Assembly: GCA_964539665.1 (NCBI GenBank) | Contig: CAZIKB010000082.1 | Span: 1 to 29,018 of the forward strand | Length of the DNA: 29,018 nucleotides | Reading direction: 5' to 3' | Source of the DNA: CAZIKB01 sp964539665 | GTDB taxonomy: Bacteria; Zhuqueibacterota; Zhuqueibacteria; Oceanimicrobiales; Oceanimicrobiaceae | Part shown: positions 16,427 to 24,577 of the stretch, in pieces | Position numbering within the stretch: the first letter of the stretch is position 1 | How the letters are laid out: each line of letters opens with the position of its first letter | Made by a program: the position numbers and the translations under genes | The notes under the pieces: model-generated | What the model was told of the DNA's origin: nothing | Databases searched by the model: none | The model's input: only the letters and a program-made list of their open reading frames with translations

Positions 16427-16554
16427 GCCTAACTTCAACTGCAGTGGACACAAGGGCGCTGGCCCAATTTGTGAGTTCCGTGCATTTGGGCAGTTTTTTT
16501 GCCCTCACAAATCAGCCGCCTGAAACCCTTGTGCCACTGGGTTTCGTGTTGTGG
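16427..16554 (+). other. attC-like recombination site D
   Basis: 128-bp palindrome, the cleanest of the four. Left: GCCTAAC (16427-16433, a perfect RYYYAAC), 8-base spacer, CAGTGG, extra A, CACAAGGG. Right: CCCTTGTG, CCACTG, 8-base spacer, GTTGTGG (16548-16554). The 14 inner pairs are perfect apart from the single extra A on the left arm, the expected form of an extrahelical base. The middle holds a further perfect 9-base inverted repeat (ATTTGTGAG / CTCACAAAT) and GGGCA/TGCCC, so the whole region folds back. It lies between the HEPN gene and the M14 peptidase gene and may mark the right end of the array. Confidence 0.65.
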
Positions 16555-16669
16555 ATATATTTCTAAACTGAATGATTTGAAGACTCAATTCATACAATCC
16601 TGAAACCGAGAAAATGAAAACCTGAAATTTGAAAATATTTTAATCATTAAATAAAAAGGAAATTTAACA

Positions 16670-18607
16670 ATGAGAACAAAACATCTTTTACTTCTGTTGG
16701 CCTTTGTATTTTTGTTTAACACCAATATTTACCCACAAAGCTATGGCGCCCCTGTTAATGATGCAAAAAAAGAAGCAAAAAATGACACAACCTGGTATAC
16801 CGTTAAAGGAGAAAGACACGGTATTAGCTATTTTAAACTGCATACCTATGATGAAGTCGAGTATGAAATTGGCGAAAAACTGACTTTTGATAAATATCAT
16901 GCCAACGACGTGATGTATTCCTGGCTCGATCGCTGGGTGAATAAATATCCGGACATTATGGAAGTATATGAAGTCGGTCGCAGTTTTGAGGGCAGACCTA
17001 TCCTGCAGGTTACTATCACTAATAAGAAAACCGGCCGGGATACCGACAAACCTGCGGCTTATTTTGAAGGCGGCAGACACAGCGGAGAAGTCACCAGCAG
17101 TGAATCGGTGCTGTGGCTCATTAAACATCTGCTTGAAAATTATGGAAATGACAAAAAGATCACCAGGCTCATAGATACCAAAGCGATCTACTTACGACCC
17201 AAAAACAATCCGGACGGATCAAATTTATATCTTCACACCGCTCAAAGAAACCGAAGCAGTGTGAGACCGCATGACAATGACATGGATGGCTTGTTTGATG
17301 AAGATGCAAATGAAGATTTGGACGGCGACGGCATCATTTTCAGCCTGCGGTGGAAAGTGAAAGACGGTGAAGAAGATAAAGGAAATGCTATCTTGGATCC
17401 CAGAGATCCTTCGGGTCGTCTAATGAAAAGTGTTCCGGAAGGAAAAGGCGATTGGCGGGTTGTGAGCGAAGGCATTGATAACGATGGTGACGGCAAATTT
17501 AATGAAGACGGAATCGGTGGACTCGACCTGCACCGGAATTATCCTGAAAACTGGCGCCCTGGCAAAGGTAAGGATTATACCAAAATGGGATACACTCAGA
17601 ACGGCGCCGGCGCATTTCCATTGAGTGAGCCGGAAACAAGAACGGTGGTAATCTGGCTGCTCACCCATCCAAATGTTTCTGTCTGTAATTCAATGGATAC
17701 GAGAGTGCCCATGCATCTGCGTCCACCTTCAACATCAAAAAGTGCAGAAAGAATGTTCCCGGAAGATCTTAAATATTATGAACTGTTTGACAAAATTGGC
17801 ATGGACATTACTGGCTATCCCTGGGCGGGCGATGTCTACGACACCTATAGGACGCGAAATCCAGTGAATCAGAGGACGGGTGATCCTACGCGGCCTTCGC
17901 CGCTTTTCGGTCATGGACCGGATTTCGGTTACTTTTATTACGGCTCCATCTGGTACGGTGATGAACTATGGAACGGTGGCAGGATGGAAGATTACAACCA
18001 GGATGGACTTTTAGACGAAGTGGATGCGCTAACCTGGGATGACAAAGACAACGGAGGAAAGGGATTTCGGGATTGGCAACCATTCAAACATCCAGATCTG
18101 GGTGAAGTGGAAATTGGCGGTTTTCGACCTAAATTCTTTTCTCAAAACGGACCACCCAATTTGTTAGAGGACGGGATTAAAAAACAGGCGTTGTTTAATT
18201 TAGAGATGGCATATCACTTACCGCAGTCGGAGTTAAAGGATTTATCGGTGAAATGTACTGAATCAAATTCAGACAGCGCTACATTTTCGATCTCGATAAC
18301 CTGGCAAAACACCGGTGAGCTTCCGACGGCCTTAAAACAGGCGCAACTGGTCAAAATCGTCCAGGAAGATCGGGCGGAATTGGAGTTTGACAAGAAATTA
18401 CTTAAAGGCAAATCTCCTGATGTGAGAATCATCACTCCTCAAACTTATGACAAGACCGTACGAGCGGGATATACAGAACCGGGTGAAACAAAAAAGGCGT
18501 CTTTTGAAGTACGAACTTATTCTCAAAAGAGTGTAGAAGGTAAAATTAAAGTATTATCCACACGCGGCGGATTGATCGAAAAATCAATTAAACTTGAGAA
18601 AAAATAA
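16670..18607 (+). CDS. Secreted M14 zinc carboxypeptidase-like protein with calcium-loop inserts
   Basis: 645 residues with signal peptide (LLLLLAFVFLFNTNIYPQS). The M14 core is clear: GGRHSGEVTSSE supplies the first two zinc ligands (His 137, Glu 140), RPKNNPDGS the substrate-binding stretch, LDLHRNYPENW the conserved NYP region, and GEVEIGGF the catalytic Glu (about 481). The third ligand, expected as His in CNxHT, is replaced: the sequence reads CNSMDTRVPMHLRPP, with Asp 343 at that place and the next His at 349. Asp-rich loops of DxDxDG type occur three times (DNDMDGLFDEDANED, DNDGDGKFNEDG, DYNQDGLLDE) and probably bind calcium. A C-terminal beta domain follows from about 525. AAAGGAAA precedes the ATG. 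An 84-base piece of this gene is duplicated at 11333-11416. Confidence 0.9.
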   Translation: MRTKHLLLLLAFVFLFNTNIYPQSYGAPVNDAKKEAKNDTTWYTVKGERHGISYFKLHTYDEVEYEIGEKLTFDKYHANDVMYSWLDRWVNKYPDIMEVYEVGRSFEGRPILQVTITNKKTGRDTDKPAAYFEGGRHSGEVTSSESVLWLIKHLLENYGNDKKITRLIDTKAIYLRPKNNPDGSNLYLHTAQRNRSSVRPHDNDMDGLFDEDANEDLDGDGIIFSLRWKVKDGEEDKGNAILDPRDPSGRLMKSVPEGKGDWRVVSEGIDNDGDGKFNEDGIGGLDLHRNYPENWRPGKGKDYTKMGYTQNGAGAFPLSEPETRTVVIWLLTHPNVSVCNSMDTRVPMHLRPPSTSKSAERMFPEDLKYYELFDKIGMDITGYPWAGDVYDTYRTRNPVNQRTGDPTRPSPLFGHGPDFGYFYYGSIWYGDELWNGGRMEDYNQDGLLDEVDALTWDDKDNGGKGFRDWQPFKHPDLGEVEIGGFRPKFFSQNGPPNLLEDGIKKQALFNLEMAYHLPQSELKDLSVKCTESNSDSATFSISITWQNTGELPTALKQAQLVKIVQEDRAELEFDKKLLKGKSPDVRIITPQTYDKTVRAGYTEPGETKKASFEVRTYSQKSVEGKIKVLSTRGGLIEKSIKLEKK

Positions 18608-18627
18608 GAATAACGACTATATTTTTT

Positions 18628-18780
18628 ACTACCGTACACTTTTTAAAATGTTATTATTTGCATAAAATGTCATGCCCGAATGTTTTTTCGGGCACCCATT
18701 TGGCAGTAAAGCAATGGATTCCCGCTTAAAAATGCGGGAATTACATGAAATTAAAAAGATAGGAAAAAGTGTACGGTAGT
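18628..18780. repeat. 153-bp MITE-like element with perfect 17-bp terminal inverted repeats
   Basis: ACTACCGTACACTTTTT (18628-18644) is the exact reverse complement of AAAAAGTGTACGGTAGT (18764-18780). Inside are two further hairpins, GCCCGAA/TTCGGGC and TTCCCGC/GCGGGAA, and a subterminal ATGTCATGCCCG paired imperfectly with CGGGAATTACAT. TATATTTTT occurs just outside on both sides (18618-18626 and 18784-18792), a possible 9-bp target duplication, though A+T-rich and not exactly adjacent. No protein is encoded. It separates the M14 gene from the RNA methyltransferase gene. Confidence 0.7.
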
Positions 18781-18798
18781 GAATATATTTTTAAAAAA

Positions 18799-19938
18799 AT
18801 GTACAACTACCAGAAAACAAATCGTTATTTTGCTCAGGTTGCGGATGATATAAAGGACATTGCGGAAGAAGAGCTTCAATCCCTGGGAGCGGAAGAAACA
18901 AAACAGGCTTACCGGGGAATTTATTTCAATGCCAATCAAAGGGCGCTTTATTCAATCAATTTCCAATCGCGCCTGGTTAATCGCGTTCTAGCGCCGTTGA
19001 TATCATTTAACTGCCATTCGGATAAATATTTATACAAAACATCATCACAAGTCCCATGGGATGACTTCCTGGATTCTTCCCAGACATTTGCAGTATTTGC
19101 AACAGTGTTTCATAGCTCCATCAAACATTCAAAATTCGCTGCTCTTCGTTTAAAAGATGCTGTTGTCGATTACTTTCGAGACCGCACTGGTGAACGTCCC
19201 TCGATTGACACGAAGAATCCAGATGTTTGGCTAAACCTGTACATTGAGAACAACGAAGCTACCATTAGCCTCGATACATCCGGGGGCTCTCTTCACAGGC
19301 GCGGATATCGCAAGAAAACTGTACAAGCGCCTATGGTAGAGACGTTAGCCGCAGCAATCATTAAACATTCAGGATGGGATGGCACTGTTCCATTGTATGA
19401 TCCATTCTGTGGTTCGGGCACTTTACTTTGTGAAGGCTTTATGCACGCATCCCACCTGCCGGCAGCTATGCTGCGCCGTAAATTTGGCTTTCAAAGACTT
19501 CCTGATTTCGATTCTTCCCTGTGGGAGCAGGTCAAAAACGCAGGGTTGCAAAAAATAAAACCGTTATCAAAAGGCGTCGTTGCTGGCAGCGATATTTCTT
19601 CAGAAGCCATCAAGTCATCAATCCATAATTGTGCATTGGTTGATGCAGAGAATGTCATCGGGATAGCGCAGCACGACGTCTTTAATATCGAAAAAATCAC
19701 TGGAAAAGTGATAGTCTGCAATCCCCCCTACGGAATCAGAATGGACAAAGATGCAGACCTTGCTGATTTCTACAAACGATTTGGTGATTTCCTTAAGCAG
19801 CGCTGCAAAGGTTCAACTGCCTATATTTATTTTGGCGAGCGCAAGTACATAAAGAATCTTGGCTTGAAAACATCGTGGAAGAAGCAGCTCGCCAATGGTG
19901 GTCTTGATGGCCGATTGGTAAAGTATGAGCTTTATTAA
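18799..19938 (+). CDS. THUMP-domain class I SAM-dependent RNA methyltransferase (RlmL/YpsC type)
   Basis: 379 residues from the ATG at 18799. The N-terminus (YFAQVADDIKDIAEEELQSL) and following ~100 residues fit the ferredoxin-like plus THUMP RNA-binding modules. Next come RRGYRKKTVQAPMVETLAAA, the SAM-binding motif DPFCGSGTLLCEG (201-213) and the catalytic NPPYGIRM (308-315). This is the N2-guanine methyltransferase family that modifies 23S rRNA; E. coli RlmL is a longer fusion, and this corresponds to its N-terminal half. The frame is open from a GTG at 18769, but that codon lies inside the right terminal repeat of the MITE-like element, so the start at 18799 is preferred although its Shine-Dalgarno sequence is weak. 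Confidence 0.88.
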   Translation: MYNYQKTNRYFAQVADDIKDIAEEELQSLGAEETKQAYRGIYFNANQRALYSINFQSRLVNRVLAPLISFNCHSDKYLYKTSSQVPWDDFLDSSQTFAVFATVFHSSIKHSKFAALRLKDAVVDYFRDRTGERPSIDTKNPDVWLNLYIENNEATISLDTSGGSLHRRGYRKKTVQAPMVETLAAAIIKHSGWDGTVPLYDPFCGSGTLLCEGFMHASHLPAAMLRRKFGFQRLPDFDSSLWEQVKNAGLQKIKPLSKGVVAGSDISSEAIKSSIHNCALVDAENVIGIAQHDVFNIEKITGKVIVCNPPYGIRMDKDADLADFYKRFGDFLKQRCKGSTAYIYFGERKYIKNLGLKTSWKKQLANGGLDGRLVKYELY

Positions 19939-20033
19939 ATAGCTATCGCGTAAATTTAGACAATCAATTTCGCTAGTATTTGCGAACAAATTTTTGACTA
20001 TTGGTTTATAAAAAATAAGATCTGAGGAATAGC

Positions 20034-20696
20034 ATGTCCATCTCCGTGTCAACCAGATTAGTGTTAATTAATATTCTGTTATTATTTGTTATATTTCTCT
20101 CATGTGCTCAAAAAATTAAAAAAGAAAATCTAATACATCCCGACGCCCCTTCGTCACAAACATACCAACAAAACTCAATTGAACGCCCAAATTATTCCTT
20201 TCGCGAAGCAATAATAAAATGGAAAACGATTCAAGATATAAACGATTGGATTGCTAATAATTTTGAGTACGACATGGAAAGAGCGCTGCAGTTAGCAAGT
20301 AACAGTAAAACACGGACAGAAACTAATATATACAGACCAGACGAATTATACGACTACAAAAAAGGCGTTTGTATCGATTTGGTTAGGTTCGCATTTGAAA
20401 CAATACAGGCGATGGATTCAACTATTTTTGTCAAATATCTGATGATTGAATTCGAACCATTAACAATTGGTAATAGAATTTTCAAACGCCACTGGTTAGT
20501 AGTATATGAGGAAAATCATCAACTGTACGCATTTGCTGATACAAAAAGACCTGGATATATAAGCGGCCCTCATGAAGATATTGCTGACTTCACAAATGAA
20601 TATGAAAAGTTCAGGCAAAGAAAAATAGTCACTTTTAAATTAACAGACACTTATAAGAAAAAACTTAAATCACGATTATTAAAGCAACACCGATGA
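20034..20696 (+). CDS. Transglutaminase-like cysteine peptidase lipoprotein
   Basis: 220 residues. The N-terminal segment INILLLFVIFLSCAQK is a lipoprotein signal (Cys 24). The rest fits a minimal transglutaminase-like fold: GVCIDLVRFA with the nucleophile Cys 113, RHWLVVYEE with His 153, and YAFADTKRPG with Asp 169, in the right order and spacing for the C-H-D triad. Such proteins act as envelope peptidases or in peptidoglycan or peptide processing. The upstream ATG in GAGGAATAGCATG has a Shine-Dalgarno sequence (GAGGAA). No operon partner is obvious, as about 95 and 176 bases separate it from its neighbours. Confidence 0.8.
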   Translation: MSISVSTRLVLINILLLFVIFLSCAQKIKKENLIHPDAPSSQTYQQNSIERPNYSFREAIIKWKTIQDINDWIANNFEYDMERALQLASNSKTRTETNIYRPDELYDYKKGVCIDLVRFAFETIQAMDSTIFVKYLMIEFEPLTIGNRIFKRHWLVVYEENHQLYAFADTKRPGYISGPHEDIADFTNEYEKFRQRKIVTFKLTDTYKKKLKSRLLKQHR

Positions 20697-20872
20697 ATAG
20701 CAGTGTTTTGCTGAATTTTGAAATACATTTCTAACGGGTCATGTGAAGATTATCGTAGTAGGCGCCACCCGAATGTATTATTTTCTTGATTTCATTACAA
20801 AGATTAATTATTTTAAACAATAGTTTTCAGAATCAACAGACGTCACCCTGCAATTAATTTAGGAGAATAACC

Positions 20873-21901
20873 ATGAAAAAAGAATCGACTGACAGAAATG
20901 ATAAGTCGAAAGAAGGAATCAGCCGAAGGGATTTCTTAAAGTATACCGGTGTGACCAGTGGAGCTTTGTTATTAGGCATGCAAGGAACCTTATGTGCACC
21001 ACGTCCTACAAGTCAGGTGGCGTTGCTAAATACGGAGGATCGAAAATCGGCAGTTAGGACGTCCATTGCTGCCTTGAACTTCAATTCTGTAAAAAATAAA
21101 GATGTTCTAATCAAACCAAATTTCAACACCGCTGATGTGACACCCGGATCAACTCACAACGATACATTAGTCGCACTGGTGGACGAAATCTGGAATATGG
21201 GAGCCAAGACTGTCAGCCTTGGCGAACGAAGTTATCCCCCCACGCTGGAGGTCATGGAAGAAAAAGGTATCCTGCCGCTCCTGCAAGAACGGGATGTAAA
21301 AATAATCAACTTTGATGATCTTGACAAAAAAGACTGGGTAGAAATTAAACCTGAGGACAGCCACTGGCAGAACGGATTTCGCATTGCTCGTCCGATACTT
21401 GAGGCTGAATGCCTGATTTGCACATGCTGCCTAAAAACCCACCAATACGGAGGTGTGTTCACATTGTCGCTCAAACTCCAGGTCGGGGTGGTCCCCACAC
21501 GTCGGCATGGTTTTGACTACATGAGAGAACTCCACCAGTCACCCAACCAGCGCAAGATGATTGCGGAGATAAACGCTCCAATTAAACCTGATCTCATCGT
21601 TTTGGACGGAGTTGATGCCTTTGTGGACGGCGGGCCATCAAACGGAAAACTGGCCAAAGGCAACGTATTCCTGGCATCAGCTGATCCGGTCGCTATTGAC
21701 GCAGTAGGTGTTGCTGTTTTGAAGTCACTCGGAAGTAACGAGCAGATCATGAAGCCAAAGATTTTTGAACAGGAGCAGATTGCCCGTGCGGTTGAACTGG
21801 GCCTGGGTGTAGCTGCACCTTCAGGAATCGATTTGATTGCTGCTGATGACCAAAGTCATGGTTATCGGCAACGTGTCTTAGACATATTAAACACAGGTTA
21901 A
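20873..21901 (+). CDS. DUF362 domain protein with Tat signal
   Basis: 342 residues. The twin-arginine motif SRRDFLKYTG followed by a hydrophobic stretch (GALLLGMQG) predicts folded export, usually of a cofactor-bearing protein. The mature part has the DUF362 landmarks: VLIKPNFNTADV, ERSYPPTLEVMEEKGI, ICTCCLKTHQYGG, VLDGVDAFVDGGP, ASADPVAIDAVG. There is no fused 4Fe-4S ferredoxin domain, but the CTCC pair could bind a metal. AGGAGAATAACC precedes the ATG. Biochemical role unknown for the family. The permease gene starts 45 bases downstream, so a shared transcript is possible. Confidence 0.88.
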   Translation: MKKESTDRNDKSKEGISRRDFLKYTGVTSGALLLGMQGTLCAPRPTSQVALLNTEDRKSAVRTSIAALNFNSVKNKDVLIKPNFNTADVTPGSTHNDTLVALVDEIWNMGAKTVSLGERSYPPTLEVMEEKGILPLLQERDVKIINFDDLDKKDWVEIKPEDSHWQNGFRIARPILEAECLICTCCLKTHQYGGVFTLSLKLQVGVVPTRRHGFDYMRELHQSPNQRKMIAEINAPIKPDLIVLDGVDAFVDGGPSNGKLAKGNVFLASADPVAIDAVGVAVLKSLGSNEQIMKPKIFEQEQIARAVELGLGVAAPSGIDLIAADDQSHGYRQRVLDILNTG

Positions 21902-21946
21902 TATGTAATGTTGTAATCATACAAATTCAGTAACCTCGCATTGACT

Positions 21947-23266
21947 ATGAACACAAAACCAGCTCCGGAATTACGTCGGGCAATAGGTCTGCCGCATGCA
22001 ACAGCTTTGGTTGTGGGTACAATAATTGGTTCTTCCATTTTTGTCCAGCCGTCGGCAATTACCAGTTTAGTACCTTCCATTACAGGAATTATTCTGGTAT
22101 GGCTGGCCTCTGGTATCCTAACTATGTTCGGAGCCCTGGTGTGTGCAGAGTTGGCGTCAATTTTTGTTCAATCCGGCGGAGTTTATGTATACCTTAAAGA
22201 AGCATTTTCCCCGGCATTAGGATTCCTGTGGGGCTGGGCCATGTTCTGGGTCATGCACTCTGGAATTATAGCTGCCATTTCCGTCATTTTTGCACGATAC
22301 TTTGCCTACTTCTACCCAATGAATGATATCGGAATTAAGATAGTGGCAATTGGCTGCATTTTAACTTTAACTGCTATAAATTATGCAGGAGTAAAGCTCG
22401 GCAGCATTCTACAAACACTTATCACATTCGGTAAAATACTCGCCATTGTTATAATTATAGTCTTTGGATTTATATTGGGCTCGCGTCTCCCGGAACACTT
22501 TGTTACAGATCATCTTGTAAAAACAGAAGTTTCCATTGAGAACTTTTTACTGGCGATGATCGCCGGACTGTTTGCATTCGGCGGATGGCACATGGTTACC
22601 TACAATTCCGAAGAAACTATTAAACCACGCAAGACCATACCCCGCGCGTTGATCGTAGGAACCATCATCGTTACATTGTGTTATGTTGCAATGAATGCAG
22701 TGTATATGTATGTACTGCCGCTCGATAAAGTAGCTTCGTCTTCAAGAATTGCGGCAGATGCTGCAGATGCTCTCATTGGATTTGGCGGTGGTGCGCTGAT
22801 GTCTGGATTGGTCATATTTTCAACATTTGGCGCTCTTATTGGTATAATACTGGCTGGCCCGCGAGTGTATTATTCCATGGCGCGAGACGGTCTGCTATTT
22901 CAGTGGATGGGTAAAATACACCCCCGCCACCGGACACCTGCAAGGGCCATAGTGATTCAGGGATTGTGGTCTTCAATTTTGGTTGCCAGCGGCACGTATC
23001 GCGAATTATTTACCCGGGTTATTTATACCGAGTGGCTCTTTTTTGGTTTAATGGCAACAGGACTGTTCCTGCTTCGACGACGGCCGCAAATTCGCCGTGA
23101 TTATCAAATCTGGGGCTATCCCGTTGTCCCAGCGCTATTTATAATTTTTTCATTTGTCATCGTAATTAATCAAATCATCTCCAACACAAGCGAAAGTCTG
23201 GTTGGACTTTCTATTGTTTTAATTGGATTACCCGTCTATTATATCTGGGCAAAAAAAAGAACATGA
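21947..23266 (+). CDS. APC-superfamily amino-acid permease
   Basis: 439 residues, about 12 hydrophobic segments. The first carries the APC helix-break motif GTIIGSSIFVQPSAI; later ones include GLFAFGGWHMVTYNSEE (a typical TM6 break region with the NSEEI-like turn) and GPRVYYSMARDG. This is the fold of the amino-acid/polyamine/organocation exchangers at the inner membrane. The ATG at 21947 is chosen over the TTG at 21941, as neither has a strong Shine-Dalgarno sequence. The stop overlaps an ATG (23263), and the amidohydrolase follows at 23281 with a strong site, so the two form an operon for uptake and breakdown of a small molecule, possibly amino-acid-derived. Confidence 0.9.
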   Translation: MNTKPAPELRRAIGLPHATALVVGTIIGSSIFVQPSAITSLVPSITGIILVWLASGILTMFGALVCAELASIFVQSGGVYVYLKEAFSPALGFLWGWAMFWVMHSGIIAAISVIFARYFAYFYPMNDIGIKIVAIGCILTLTAINYAGVKLGSILQTLITFGKILAIVIIIVFGFILGSRLPEHFVTDHLVKTEVSIENFLLAMIAGLFAFGGWHMVTYNSEETIKPRKTIPRALIVGTIIVTLCYVAMNAVYMYVLPLDKVASSSRIAADAADALIGFGGGALMSGLVIFSTFGALIGIILAGPRVYYSMARDGLLFQWMGKIHPRHRTPARAIVIQGLWSSILVASGTYRELFTRVIYTEWLFFGLMATGLFLLRRRPQIRRDYQIWGYPVVPALFIIFSFVIVINQIISNTSESLVGLSIVLIGLPVYYIWAKKRT

Positions 23267-23280
23267 TAAGGAGAAACACT

Positions 23281-24261
23281 ATGGCTATTATCGATTTTCA
23301 CAATCATGTATATCCCACAGAATATGTTGAAGCAATTCAAGCAGGCCCCAGCGCCTATAAAGTAACATTCGATTCTGATAAGAATCCCGTGCTGCATTCC
23401 CCCGGCGATTACAACATTCTGGTTCCCGGGCACAGAAATATGGATTTTCGGAAAACTGTTCTTGAAAAATTCGGTGTAGACAGACAGGTAATCTCCTTCA
23501 CCGCGCCAGGCACACTGATTGAGACGCCGGAACGTTCTGTTGAATTGAGCCGGAAAGTAAATGAGCTCTATGCTAATATCCAAAATGATTATGGTGATAC
23601 TTTTCCAGCTCTGGCAACGCTCCCTCTGAACAATCCTGCAGAGTGTGTTGCTGAACTTGAACGTGCGATTTGTGAATTGGGCTTGAAAGGAGTCACCTTA
23701 TTCAGTAATGCGAACGGAACTGCCCTTAGCGATCAGAGTTTTTGGCCGCTTTACGAAAAGGCCAACGATTTGAAAGTAGTATTTTTCATTCATCCAACAT
23801 ATCCAATGGGCGTGGAAGCGATGACAGACTACATGCTCATGCCATTGGTTGGCTTTCTTACCGACACCACTTTAGCTGCCGCAAGTCTAGTTTTTAGTGG
23901 AGTCATCGAAAAGTTTCCTGATATCAAGTGGGTTTTAGCACACCTGGGCGGAGCTGTTCCATATCTTGCAGAGCGATTCGACCGGGGATACGAGGCCTTT
24001 AAACAATGCCGGGAAAATTTAACTAAACCTCCGAGTGAATACTTGAAGGACTTTTACTATGACACAGTCAACTTCGACGTTAACGCCTTGCAGTTTGCAC
24101 TTGATTTTGCCGGAACAGGGCAGCTCCTGGCAGGGAGCGACTATCCGCATCAAATCGGCAGTCTGGAAAAGATGCTTGCAAGTATTAAACAATTGAATAT
24201 TTCGGAGGAGGATAGAACGGACATTTTAGGTGCAAATGCAGCCCGTTTGCTCGGATTGTAA
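23281..24261 (+). CDS. Metal-dependent amidohydrolase, ACMSD-like TIM barrel
   Basis: 326 residues. IIDFHNHVYP gives the HxH metal pair (His 7, His 9); VFFIHPTYP, VLAHLGGAVPYLAERFDRG and LLAGSDYPHQIG give the further His and the Asp that complete the metal site of the amidohydrolase-2/ACMSD (aminocarboxymuconate-semialdehyde decarboxylase) group. Enzymes here either decarboxylate or hydrolyse; the substrate cannot be told. AAGGAGA (23268-23274) sets the start at 23281; an ATG at 23263 overlapping the permease stop has no such site. It is translationally close to the permease, suggesting a common substrate pathway. Confidence 0.85.
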   Translation: MAIIDFHNHVYPTEYVEAIQAGPSAYKVTFDSDKNPVLHSPGDYNILVPGHRNMDFRKTVLEKFGVDRQVISFTAPGTLIETPERSVELSRKVNELYANIQNDYGDTFPALATLPLNNPAECVAELERAICELGLKGVTLFSNANGTALSDQSFWPLYEKANDLKVVFFIHPTYPMGVEAMTDYMLMPLVGFLTDTTLAAASLVFSGVIEKFPDIKWVLAHLGGAVPYLAERFDRGYEAFKQCRENLTKPPSEYLKDFYYDTVNFDVNALQFALDFAGTGQLLAGSDYPHQIGSLEKMLASIKQLNISEEDRTDILGANAARLLGL

Positions 24262-24470
24262 AATTAAACTAATTACGGAAAGATCCCTTTAAATTACACT
24301 TTGACATCCTGGTCGTACTGGGGGATTACTGTTTTTTTTGATTTGTCACAATAAACTCGGTATTCACAGACCTTACCCCCTCACACCTCTCATTTCTTCT
24401 GAATAAATTATCTAATTAACCTGACAACAAATCAAATTGATGCAATTTTACATTTTTTTAATAAAAGACC
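24262..24470. other. Intergenic stretch upstream of the lacI-type promoter
   Basis: No gene, repeat or clear terminator seen in these ~210 bases. With the promoter and operator that follow, it makes up the 316-base gap before the regulator. Confidence 0.5.
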
Positions 24471-24498
24471 TTGACAAACGTTTTTTTTTTACTATACT
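24471..24498 (+). promoter_or_regulatory. Sigma-70 promoter of the LacI-type regulator
   Basis: TTGACA (24471-24476), a 16-base spacer containing an 11-base run of T, and TATACT (24493-24498). The predicted transcription start is near 24505, so the operator at 24509 covers the first transcribed bases. It is one of the best -35/-10 pairs in the window. Confidence 0.7.
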
Positions 24499-24508
24499 AA
24501 GCATATCA

Positions 24509-24522
24509 TGGAAGCACTTCCA
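24509..24522. promoter_or_regulatory. LacI/GalR-type operator
   Basis: TGGAAGCACTTCCA is a 14-base palindrome, mismatched only at its centre, of the TGGAAGCGCTTCCA type bound by LacI/GalR/MalR repressors. It sits about 5 bases downstream of the predicted transcription start and 56 bases before the regulator gene, so binding would block its own transcription and that of the amylase gene behind it. Confidence 0.7.
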
Positions 24523-24577
24523 CGATTAAATTCCATTCACTTATGGTGCCGTTTTAATAAAGCCAAAAAATAATAAA

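Noticed and set aside
10048..16554. Group II intron or CRISPR-like repeats as explanation of the palindromes
   Set aside because: No reverse transcriptase or cas genes are present, the palindromes are not evenly spaced, and their ends differ from one another while keeping internal pairing.
20697..20872. Possible small RNA or riboswitch before the DUF362 gene
   Set aside because: No stable paired structure or known riboswitch core could be seen in these 176 bases.
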